Source: Candidatus Rifleibacteriota bacterium (GTDB lineage Bacteria; Muiribacteriota; Ozemobacteria; Ozemobacterales; Ozemobacteraceae). Taken from it: DNA of 64,000 nucleotides. The DNA is taken from positions 1 through 64,000 of the forward strand of contig JADFXM010000027.1 in the NCBI GenBank assembly GCA_015233565.1, given 5' to 3'. Below are positions 1 through 9,273 of this stretch, piece after piece (position 1 is the stretch's first letter; every line of letters starts with the position of its first letter). The translations under genes were made by a program, and so were the position numbers. A model generated the notes under the pieces. It was not told the origin of the DNA, did no database searches, and was given only the letters and a program-made list of their open reading frames with translations.

Positions 1-250
1 ATAAACGCCTTACTTTTACTAACTTGTCAGCAAGACATTTGTCCATTTCACTTTCATCGATAAAAGTTTCAAATTCCTTATCCAGAAACTCGTAGGGGAC
101 AGCCCAATCGATGTCTTTGAAGACTTCTGGAAAAAAATAGCTCATGAAATCTTTAAAATAGAGACCTATAATGTACTTCCAAGGCGAATCGTATTTTCCC
201 TGGAAGGTTTCATTGGTGGAATCTGAAGATTGAATTTCGTTATTTTCCAT
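1..250 (-). CDS. Rpn-family (PD-(D/E)XK) nuclease/transposase-like protein, N-terminal part, truncated by the window edge
   Basis: My own translation from ATG at 250 (not in ORF track because it has no stop in the window): MENNEIQSSDSTNETFQGKYDSPWKYIIGLYFKDFMSYFFPEVFKDIDWAVPYEFLDKEFETFIDESEMDKCLADKLVKVRRL. The DSPWK...FFPE..DIDW..YEFLDKE...DKLVKV pattern is typical of Rpn/YhgA-like proteins. Confidence 0.75.
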   Translation of the reverse strand, partial: MENNEIQSSDSTNETFQGKYDSPWKYIIGLYFKDFMSYFFPEVFKDIDWAVPYEFLDKEFETFIDESEMDKCLADKLVKVRRL

Positions 251-579
251 CAAAAAATTCTCACCTGCTTTCGAAGAAATATTTTTTCAAAAAAATTCTT
301 GATAATACTGAATTTATAGCACTTAAAGGATGTTTTTGCAAATAGCTAGTAATACGGATTAATCTAAATTCAAGATTTAACTACATTTCCGAACCGGTCT
401 ATCCTTATTTTCCATCGAAATCGCCACCTGCTTTCAAAAACCATTTTTCCAAGGAAAGAAGTTTCAGAAAATTGAATTCTGTAGCATTGCAAAGGAATTG
501 CTGTAAACACTTTTTTAACATCGTAGACGCTCACTCATTGTACAATTTCTCGAATTACGAGTCCAAAAACGAGATTTCA

Positions 580-863
580 TCACGTGAGGAAAATTGAGTG
601 TATCACAAAGCTTTTCCACTCTGTCTTGTCCCATTCATATCGCAGTTTATCGATAAATTGGGTAGTGTCAAATCTTTCCAGATCTCTTTTCCCAAGCAAT
701 GTAAATCCATTATATTGGCCTTCGAAACGCTGGATTTATCAGTTGTGTAAAAAATGTCATGAACTATTTTTTCAACCAATCTCAAACGGTCCACCGTTTT
801 CAAAGGTTTTACATGGTTCAAGTAGATCTGTTCAACAGTTTCAGTAAGCATATTTCTCTTCAC
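580..863 (-). pseudogene. Antitoxin-like small protein, frameshifted near its 3' end
   Basis: MLTETVEQIYLNHVKPLKTVDRLRLVEKIVHD...IMDLHCLGKEIWKD resembles small antitoxin-like proteins. After ~673 the expected continuation (FDTTQFIDKLRYEWDKTEWKSFVIHSIFLT*) lies in another frame ending at 580. Confidence 0.5.
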
Positions 864-998
864 AAACTGTACATTTCTGGTTCAATGCATTGATTCAGGT
901 AATCATTAAAAATATTATCTTGGAACCATGTTAGCAAATCTGGAATTTAGAAGCAATATTGAGAAGTTCAAAAGATTTTAATAGTTTGGAGTCAATCG

Positions 999-1718
999 TC
1001 AGAAGCAGCGTTGGCCTCGCCATTGCCAAACAACTTGTCCAATAATAGAGATTTTTTCAGGCTCCTGCCCAAGATTTAATGTATAGGCTCGGTAGTTTTT
1101 ATTGTCACTGATTACTTCAATGACATTCGAAGGCAGTCTTTGAATTCTTTTCAAAAGTGGAACTTCTCCAATAGCAATGAAATACAACCCATCAAAAATG
1201 ATTTCATTAGTACGACTGTCTATTAAAACAATATCCCCACATTTCAGTGTTGGATCCATGCCTTCATCGCTAACTTGTACAAAGAAAAAATCACCGACTT
1301 TTCCCTTGAATTGACTCATGAGTTCTGACCTTGAAAGGCCTAATTTAGCGATTACCTCTGAAAAAGACAGAAAACAACTCTTTATCCTGCTCAAATGGAA
1401 GAGATGCTTTTTGGTCGAATATTCCTTTTTTTCCTCCTGGACAAGAAAATTATCCATTTGGTTGATCGTGCTTTGACAATCATCCTCGCCGTAGGCTAGC
1501 CAATCCATTGAAACGTTACAAACCCTTGCGATGTTTGCAAGCAGTTCCGCCGGTATCAATCGTTTTCCACTAATGTAACGATAAATATTGGTTAGGGAAG
1601 TCTTTGCCTTTTTGGCTAAGCTAGCTTTCCCACCAACTTTTTCAGCAAGCTTGGAAAGCCGGGAACCTAATCCTAGCGCAAATTGAGATGGCTTTTTTGA
1701 ATCAGTAAGTTTAGTCAT
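999..1718 (-). CDS. HTH (XRE-like) transcriptional regulator with C-terminal S24/LexA-like domain
   Basis: N-terminal HTH (GGKASLAKKAKTSLTNIYRYISGKRLIPAELLANIARV) and C-terminal VQVSDEGMDPTLKCGDIVLID...PLLKRIQRLPSNVIEVISDNKNY. Confidence 0.85.
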   Translation of the reverse strand: MTKLTDSKKPSQFALGLGSRLSKLAEKVGGKASLAKKAKTSLTNIYRYISGKRLIPAELLANIARVCNVSMDWLAYGEDDCQSTINQMDNFLVQEEKKEYSTKKHLFHLSRIKSCFLSFSEVIAKLGLSRSELMSQFKGKVGDFFFVQVSDEGMDPTLKCGDIVLIDSRTNEIIFDGLYFIAIGEVPLLKRIQRLPSNVIEVISDNKNYRAYTLNLGQEPEKISIIGQVVWQWRGQRCF

Positions 1719-1762
1719 TTAATCAAATTATTAAAATGCGTAGAAATAAAACTTGCATTCAT

Positions 1763-1780
1763 ATTATCCATATGGTAAAT
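1763..1780. promoter_or_regulatory. Candidate palindromic operator upstream of the S24-type regulator
   Basis: ATTatCCATATGGtaAAT: perfect 8-bp core CCATATGG with extended symmetry, ~45 bp upstream of the regulator start. Confidence 0.3.
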
Positions 1781-2067
1781 TTATCTGCCAATCGGAAAAT
1801 ATTCGTGAAAAATCGAAATTACAAACACCACTATTCCTTATTTTTATATTGCAACTGAATAACACATCTTAAGAATCCTTGTAAATCAATATTTTTAAAG
1901 CGACGTGTAATGATTAAGTGAAGATAAATGAACCGGGAAACCCTCATCAAATCACATTCGATTTTCACTGTTTCCCTCATCTTAGCAAAAATGCATATCA
2001 TTGAAATTTATGTAACACTTTGATTTAAAAGAGTCTTTTGAGAATTTGTCAGTTTAAGGAGCATAAA

Positions 2068-3621
2068 ATGGGATTGTTTATTTCAATGTTCGTGAATCCA
2101 AATGGAATTTCTGCGGAAAAATGGCAAGAGGGTTACTTTAATAGCTTAAATTTATTGAGAAACTTTCCGTTTCCGTTAGTCAGGTTGGCAGGTCATAAAA
2201 AAATTCAGCAGATCTTATTTGTTCTGGGCCTCTGAATTAACCTGTGAGACAAATTCTCCCGAAGAACACTGGAAAATAGAAGGCGACCTAAATAGTCGGA
2301 AATTTGAAGAAACATTTGTATTGTACAGGAATCTAAAGGTGTTATTTCCGTAGAGTTCTGAAAGTGCGCCAACAGAGGATATTTTGGCGCATTATTCCCC
2401 GAGTGATAATATTTTTGAAATTTCCGGAAATGATGGTTTTGGGAACAAAACCCAAGGATTTCCTTATCATTTGGCAATATTGAGTGTGGGAATTTTGTTT
2501 GAAAATCTATTTCCAAAAAAATATAATTGTACAAGGAGATATTAATCGCCGTCAATGTGAGAAAGCTATTGATTGGGCGCAGAAATTTGTGAGTGTCCCA
2601 TTAAAACTCCCTGTGGTGTGCGATTCAAAAGCTCTTTTTGAACGCCTGTGCAAAATCCATAAAAGCAACGACGCTGTCATAAGAATGTTCGAGTCGTTGT
2701 ATTGCGGTTGTGAAAACATGTTTAAATCTTTATTCGAAAATGTAAACCAGGAATTGGTATTGAAGCATCTCCACGATAGTCTTAGCCGTTATGACTCCTT
2801 AAACCAAATTGGGGCAAAAAAAATTGCCTGCAAATGGAGATTTACGAAAACTGATTGAGACAATCGCCGAAATTGGAAGCAAAAAATCTGGTTTTTCACT
2901 TACTAACTTTATTGAAGCAATGGGTGATATTTTTGTAACAATCGACCCGAGGGAAAGAAAAAAAATCAGAATGTTTTCTTCAGGAAAGGCATTCCTGTTA
3001 AACATTTTCGAAAAATTCTCCAGCATTTTAGGCGAAATTTTGGGAACTATGGAAGGAGTTGAAGTGAAGATTTCTTCAGAGGAGTTGCTCTCCATTTCCA
3101 GTTCTTACCAACCTGAAAACAAGCATCTTTTCAAGAAGATCATCAGCGATTCAGAAAAGAATTTCAAAATAATTTTTGAGGAGATAAAAAGCGCTTTTCC
3201 TGAGTATGACTCCCTCCCTGAAGCAGAAGATTGTGATGAAGATTCAGAAAAAGTGACTTCTGCCTCAGGCGTGCAATACATATTGAACCAAGCTGAACAT
3301 CAAAAAGAAAATGTCAAAAATTACCTTGAATTAGTTGAAGAGACCAGAGATGCTGTGATCAGAATATGTGAAGAGAGTCCTAATGTTTTCAAAAAAACCG
3401 AAAAAACCTTTTTCCACGAAAAAATCGTTTATTTCAGTAAGAAGAAAGGGTTTGCACTTCCGGAATTGCCCTGGCAACAAATTTTTGAAGAAAGCAATAT
3501 TCAAATATTACAGGGGTTACTGGTCCTTTCATCCTTGTTGCCAGATGAAATTATACTTCGTAATTGTTTTTTGTATTTTTTGGAAACTAAACATCGCTGG
3601 GAGAAACTATTTTCAACCTGA
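2068..3621 (+). pseudogene. Hypothetical protein gene, interrupted (three frameshifts in A7/A7/A8 runs plus one in-frame TAG)
   Basis: Continuous protein is recovered as MGLFISMFVNPNGISAEKWQEGYFNSLNLLRNFPFPLVRLAGHKK|FSRSYLFWASELTCETNSPEEHWKIEGDLNSRKFEETFVLYRNLKVLFP*SSESAPTEDILAHYSPSDNIFEISGNDGFGNKTQGFPYHLAILSVGILFENLFPK|NIIVQGDINRRQ...SLNQIGAKK|LPANGDLRKLIETIAEIG.... Confidence 0.55.
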
Positions 3622-4173
3622 AAGATAAACCCTTAAAGCTCCGCTTAGCGCAAACTCTTGAAAAGCTTCTCTCATACAATATTTAAAAAAATGGAATTGT
3701 CTGCCATATACTTCCATAAATGTTTTCCCTTCCATTGAAAGCATTATGCAATCACATTGGACGTTTAATCGCGGCTGAAATTCTTTCTCAAACGTAAGAT
3801 TTTCGCTTCTTCCATAAAGGTCTTCCTGAAAATAATAAAAAGACTTTTCTTTTGCTATTTCCATCCAGTCAGATGGTGGGCTGTTTTTCAATTTTTCCAG
3901 GATTCCAATAACAACGGTATTTTCTTTCTTACTTCTATACATTATTTTATAGAATTTTTCGAGAAAAGGGATCAATTCAGCCGAAAAAACATCGCTTTTC
4001 AACTTCAAAACAACCATGTCGTCATTCTCATTTGCAGTATAAAGATTATTTGGAAAATACAGAAACTTTTCCATTTGATCCAATAATTCTTCTTTGGAAA
4101 TCTTACCCTTTTGCATCTCAGCTTTTGAAACGATCAATTCTGTAACTATTCCGATAGACAAATATTGCCCCAT
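3613..4173 (-). CDS. Hypothetical protein
   Basis: 186-aa ORF with ATG and normal composition. Confidence 0.6.
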   Translation of the reverse strand: MGQYLSIGIVTELIVSKAEMQKGKISKEELLDQMEKFLYFPNNLYTANENDDMVVLKLKSDVFSAELIPFLEKFYKIMYRSKKENTVVIGILEKLKNSPPSDWMEIAKEKSFYYFQEDLYGRSENLTFEKEFQPRLNVQCDCIMLSMEGKTFMEVYGRQFHFFKYCMREAFQEFALSGALRVYLSG

Positions 4174-4270
4174 ATCATTAATCCTTCAAATTTCAGAATT
4201 CCAATCTTTTACAGTCCTATGTTTTTCTCACTTAATACTAACCGCTCGAAGAATGAATTAAAGGGTGGGT

Positions 4271-6028
4271 TTAAGATAAAACGTTTTCGACAATACGAAA
4301 CTCCTTACCATCGATGAAGGCAATGACGGCTGTTTTGAGTGTTACCCCGGCTGGCTGAAGCATTTTTCGCCAACGTGGATCTTCGGTGTAATGCTTGAGT
4401 TCATTTTGTCCTTCTGTTATTTGTTGTTCTATCTCTGGTTCTGAGGAATTGGCTTTCAGGTATTTCAATTCGATGATCCAATTGTACAATATATCCGGGA
4501 AGCGGGCGTCGCGTTTCAGAATCAGATCGGCATATCCGCAGCTCATTTCCGGCTCTGAAAAAATCAGATATAGTTTGCTAAGATGCAAAAGTCCAACCAT
4601 TAGGCCTTTAACTGCTTTTTCGTTCATTTTAATAAAATCGCGATTTGAGAAAATACCAATTATTCGGTCAAAGAAATACTGAATAAACGGTTCGATTTTT
4701 CCGGAATAGGCTAATTCCTGTATTGTTTTACTGAGCTCGGATGTGTCGAGATTGGTGGCTGACAGTTTTTCCAATTTTGATATGAGGTGCTCCCAGTGTA
4801 GTTTCTCAATAACCAGGTTTGGAATTCGCAAAACAATATCGCCTCTTGCAATTGAATCGAAGGTCAGAAGCCCAAAATAAGTTAGAAGAGAGAAAAAATG
4901 TTTTTCGAGATAAAGCTCTTCTATTCTAAGGCGTTCTGACACTTCAGCGGTAACCTTGCCGTCAAAAGCTGTTTGCAACAATTTGGGAAAAAGAGCTTCA
5001 ACGCGCTCCGCGCCAAGTAGAAAGTCTATTTTCCCGAAGTCGCTTCGGACATTCATGTCAAGAATTTCCCTCGGATATTTCCCCAGAAGAAAAATTTCTT
5101 TGGCAAAATAGAGAACCATGTCTGGATTATAGAGCTTAATTGAACCTTCAGGATCAAACTTGTATCCATTGTAATACTTTCGTGCATCTTCCATTACTTC
5201 GTCAATTTTGAAGGGAAGACTTTTTTCGGCTATGACTCTTTGCAGCAAATCCTTTGTTTCATCTTCAGTAAAACCAAGCATCCCCGCAAACATCGGGTGA
5301 AAAGACAGGCTGGTGAAAGTGTTTGCGCCGCTGGTCAGATCATCCAGTACCAGCGGGGATACACCGGTTACATAAATTCGGTCGAAAACACGAGTTTCCG
5401 ATTCAGCAAGTTCCTTAAGTTGTTTAAAGAAGGTCTTATAAAATCCTGTTCCTTTGGTTAAATCGAGATATTCCGAACTTTTTTTTGCTGATAGCAACTC
5501 ATTGGCAAAATTGTCATATTCATCTATTAACAGAAATATTTTTCGATCAAGAAAGCCAACTGAATTTTCAAGTAACTCCATAGCGGTTTTGACATCCGGA
5601 GCTTTCAAAACCATATCGGACAATTCAGTCCCATTTGGAATCAAGGATTGATAGTTTCGAAAAAAACCGGAAATCTTAAATCGAAGTTTCGTAAAAAAAT
5701 CCTTCTGAATGCGCTCGATTCCCTGGCCAGTTTCCAATCCGGCAAATGAAAGTTTCAGGACAAAATATGAATTTTTCAATGGAGTAGGGTGTGAATGTAT
5801 GTACAAATCGTGAAAATAGAGGTCAAAATTAGGGGCTTCAGAAACATCGTAGTAACGCGCCATCATATCAAGAAAGAGACTCTTTCCAAATCGTCTTGGA
5901 CGTGCCAGGATGTGAAATGAGGTAGACAATCCTTCCAGAACCTAAATAAACTTGGTGCGATCAACGTAGAAAAAATCATCGTTTCTTAATTTTTCATAGG
6001 AACCAATACCATACGGAATTTTGATCAT
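4271..6028 (-). pseudogene. AAA-ATPase-like / PD-(D/E)XK nuclease (DUF1703-type) protein with in-frame TAG at codon 29
   Basis: ORF 4271..5929 begins at a TTG; upstream in the same frame MIKIPYGIGSYEKLRNDDFFYVDRTKFI*VLEGLSTSFHILARPRRFGKS. Walker-A-like RPRRFGKSL; nuclease-like GYADLILKRD...NWIIELKYLK. Confidence 0.65.
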
Positions 6029-6206
6029 GAAAAAACCTCTATATCCAAAGTAAGTTACAAAAAAATTATACCACGAAATAAATCCATCCAAATGAGCTTC
6101 TTGCAATATTTTATAAGAGTTGCGAATCTTCCCGCAAGGAAATCAATGGTGGCCGGAAATGTGAAATCTTTCCCCAAAAAAAGGATCTGCTAATTTTGCA
6201 AGAAGC

Positions 6207-6358
6207 GTCACTGTAGCAAATTTGCTGAAAGAAGAACTTGGCAAGCCGGTCTTGGAGCTGAGTTGAAACCACCAAAGAAAAAAATATATTATGTGTAGTT
6301 GCGTCCATCTTAATTTAGAGAGGATACAGGGCAGGCTGGAAAAAAATGCTACAGTGTC
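6207..6358. repeat. MITE-like repeat copy 1 (TIR family GACACTGTAGCA)
   Basis: GTCACTGTAGCA at 6207-6218 and TGCTACAGTGTC at 6347-6358; interior aligns to 13815-13992 (TAGCAAATTT...AACTTG...GGTC..TTGAGC..AGT.GAAAC.ACCAAAG). Confidence 0.55.
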
Positions 6359-6773
6359 CAAGAAGCTTAAATTAGCGCCCTTCGGGCTGACTTTTAGAAA
6401 CATTACGAACCGGTAATGAATAGCCACAAACCAAAAGTATTCTTCCGGGAGCTCATGCGATAAAATCGGTCGCGACCGATAATAAATCGGCAACTGGAGC
6501 TTCTTCTATCGTTAATTTAACAGTGCTAGGTGACCCCCAATCACTTCAATCCATTTATTGCCTCGCAAATAAGGCTTGTGATATTTTTGAATCTTAAAAG
6601 CAAAATAAGGAATATCAAAAAACGTGATTTAGCAGCTGCTTTGACCTGGGGGCACATTAGGACAGTTGTATTTTTGGTGAAATTGTGGGTGCATAGAAAA
6701 TTAGAGGCAACCGAATTAATAAAAGGGAATATGCCAGGGAATTTGACATTCCCGTTGAAACAAAGTGGCATTG

Positions 6774-7511
6774 ATGCAATTCGTTTCAAAATTATTTGGT
6801 TTATTGTTATTGGCTCTATCAATAAATCTTCCAAGCTACTGTAGCGATCCTTTGCTAGATGCGCTAAATGAACCCGCAAACAGCGAGCATTTTGAGCACA
6901 AGCCTTCGCCCGAGGCTGAGAAATTATTGAAACGAATTCTAGCCTTAGGGGTGCATGACCCTAAAAAGGATTTGCCGTTTCTGAGGCGCTATGCAGCTCT
7001 ATATCCCTGGGATGTCCAGCAGCGAGAAAGTTACGCCAAGATTGAATTTGACATGGGTAATTATAAATCTGCATTGCAGGAATATTTCGCGTTGCTTAAA
7101 TACGTTCAAACTAATTATGTACCAGTATGTGATTTTAATATTCTTGATCAAATTTTCATTTGGAATGGAATAGGGCATTGTTATCTGAAATTTCATAAAC
7201 CAAGTAAAGCAATGGAGTATTACTGGAAGGTCAGCGAATATCAGGAGAATTTTTATACTCATCTTAATTTTGCCCGTACTTACATTCAATTAAAAGATTA
7301 TTGCAGCGCATCTTGTCATCTTGACTCGATGAAGGCCTGGCTTCCAGCACATCAAGATGATATCAGTGAAATTGAAGCCCAAATACCCAAAGATCTCCAC
7401 CGGCCTCAGTTTCGGGCTATAATACTTCCTCAAGAGCGACGCACTTGTCAACGCAGAAGACTACCGCCCATTTGCGCATGTTCGTATTGGTTGTCAGTTC
7501 TTTTGATCTGA
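6774..7511 (+). CDS. Secreted TPR-like protein, 3' end running into the adjacent convergent gene
   Basis: MQFVSKLFGLLLLALSINLPSYCS signal peptide; helical repeats GNYKSALQEYFALLKY, KFHKPSKAMEYYWKVSEY. The C-terminus after ~7400 is antisense to the downstream gene. Confidence 0.55.
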   Translation: MQFVSKLFGLLLLALSINLPSYCSDPLLDALNEPANSEHFEHKPSPEAEKLLKRILALGVHDPKKDLPFLRRYAALYPWDVQQRESYAKIEFDMGNYKSALQEYFALLKYVQTNYVPVCDFNILDQIFIWNGIGHCYLKFHKPSKAMEYYWKVSEYQENFYTHLNFARTYIQLKDYCSASCHLDSMKAWLPAHQDDISEIEAQIPKDLHRPQFRAIILPQERRTCQRRRLPPICACSYWLSVLLI

Positions 7512-9147
7512 GATACTTAAGAATCTGGCTTTTCGCTTCTTCAAGTTTCTTACCACGAAGGGTGTCTGTGTAATCGGCCTTTGAGATGTATTTTAACTCA
7601 ATCATGGCAAAAAACTTTGGCTTTCCAGCGGAACCCTTCAAAAGTACAATGTCTATATACCCGTCTTCAACCGGGTACTCGCTCTTGGCATAGTAAATTC
7701 GAGTTTCAAAAAGAAAAGTCAGCATGATTGCCTGTACAACTTTTTCGTTGAATTTAATAAAATCACGATCTGAAAGTCTGTGCAAGGTCTCTTCGGTGAG
7801 TTTTACCAGTTTTCCGATGCTCCCTTCAACAGAAATTTCTCGAATTGAATCCCGTATTCCATCGGCCGATACTCGATACGAACTTTCATCCTCAATTTTT
7901 CTTCTAAAATATTTGAAAAATAGTTCTTTTATAACGTAGTTTGGCACACCTAAGAAAACAACATCGTTGCTCTCGTCATATCTCTTTATTGTTAAGAAAC
8001 CCATGTAAAACAAAAGAGATTTGAATTCATTCAGGGACATTTCAAGCTCAAGACTGAATTGATCAGCAATCTCCACAGCCTGTTCTTTTCCTTCAATAAT
8101 CTCATCAAGTACTGTCACTCGCTCAGCATTGAACCCACCTATATCAAATAATCTGCTTATCTTTCCATAGTCGCTCACAACGTTACGATCAACCAGATCA
8201 TCCGGTTCTTCACCAAATTGCTGAAGTGAACTCATGAAGTAAAGAATCATATCACTGTTATAAAGCTTTTCTGCGCCTTTTGGATGAAAAAGATATCCGT
8301 TGTAATACTGACGAAGTTTTGGTAATTTTTCCTCAATTCCCTCTGTGATGGTCTCACGGAACAAAGAAATTACCTCATCTTCCGTAAAGCCCATCATTTC
8401 ATTGAACAGCTTCGCTCTAGTGAAATTTCGAGTAATATTAAAACCGCTGGTCATGCTATCAAGCGTAATCGGGCTAACTCCGGTTATAAAAATTCGATCG
8501 AGGATTCCAGTTCTGGTAGCCTCTTTCAGCATTTCATAAAATTTACGGACGAATCCGTTTTTGCTGACCGAATCCTTAAAGAATTCGGGATTAAAACCGA
8601 GTAACTCATTGGCAAAATGGTCATATTCGTCGATTAGCAAGTAGACCTTTTTGTCGATGAGTTTTGAAGCCTCTGAAAAAAAGGCATCAATCATCTCTGA
8701 AGCTTCTCTATCACCCTGGATGTTTATGTCAAATGAGTATTTTATACAGAAATTTCTGATACCTGTGAAAATGTTATGTGAAAAGCCCCTGCGAGTATTT
8801 TCAGGGGTATCAGTATTAATACCCGAAAAACTCAGGGTTAAAACATAATAGTTGTTCACAAGGGGAGTTGGGTTGCGGCCAATATTGAAATTTCCGAAAA
8901 GGGTCTGGAAAGAATCTTTATGCTTAATGTCGTAATAATGCTCCAATAGAGAAATAAACAAGCTTTTCCCAAACCTACGCGGCCGCAAAAAAACGATAAA
9001 ATCTTCATTAAGATTTTCAAGCATTCGTATGTACTCAGTCTTATCAACATAAATCTTTCCACTCTCAATCAGACTTTTAAAGTTACTAATTCCGTAAGGA
9101 ATCCGCTTCATAATTTTCTCCGCTGACACTAAAGTTAATTCATTCAA
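7417..9147 (-). CDS. AAA-ATPase-like / PD-(D/E)XK nuclease (DUF1703-type) protein
   Basis: KRIPYGISNFKSLIESGKIYVDKTEYI...LRPRRFGKSLFISLLEHYYD; C-terminal GYIDIVLLKGSAGKPKFFAMIELKYI. Confidence 0.88.
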   Translation of the reverse strand: MNELTLVSAEKIMKRIPYGISNFKSLIESGKIYVDKTEYIRMLENLNEDFIVFLRPRRFGKSLFISLLEHYYDIKHKDSFQTLFGNFNIGRNPTPLVNNYYVLTLSFSGINTDTPENTRRGFSHNIFTGIRNFCIKYSFDINIQGDREASEMIDAFFSEASKLIDKKVYLLIDEYDHFANELLGFNPEFFKDSVSKNGFVRKFYEMLKEATRTGILDRIFITGVSPITLDSMTSGFNITRNFTRAKLFNEMMGFTEDEVISLFRETITEGIEEKLPKLRQYYNGYLFHPKGAEKLYNSDMILYFMSSLQQFGEEPDDLVDRNVVSDYGKISRLFDIGGFNAERVTVLDEIIEGKEQAVEIADQFSLELEMSLNEFKSLLFYMGFLTIKRYDESNDVVFLGVPNYVIKELFFKYFRRKIEDESSYRVSADGIRDSIREISVEGSIGKLVKLTEETLHRLSDRDFIKFNEKVVQAIMLTFLFETRIYYAKSEYPVEDGYIDIVLLKGSAGKPKFFAMIELKYISKADYTDTLRGKKLEEAKSQILKYLRSKELTTNTNMRKWAVVFCVDKCVALEEVL

Positions 9148-9273
9148 TTATAATTGAAGCCAGAAAACTTTCCAATTGTTTCTTTCGGTCCACAAATCCC
9201 TGATGGAAGACGTTTTCGAAATTGCCAGACTTAAAGCCCTCCAAGGAAATGGTTTTCCGAAATAGAGTTTACT

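Noticed and set aside
2351-5944. In-frame TAG codons at ~2351 and 5942-5944 as evidence for amber recoding
   Set aside because: TAG is the natural stop of several intact genes in the same window (ispF, the 28748 gene, the 27424 HEAT gene, the prepilin peptidase, and the 7417 nuclease gene), so genome-wide reassignment is unlikely.
6111-6493. Minus-strand ORFs 6111-6308 and 6143-6493
   Set aside because: Overlap the MITE-like repeat at 6207-6358; the second copy at 13815 does not preserve the frame.
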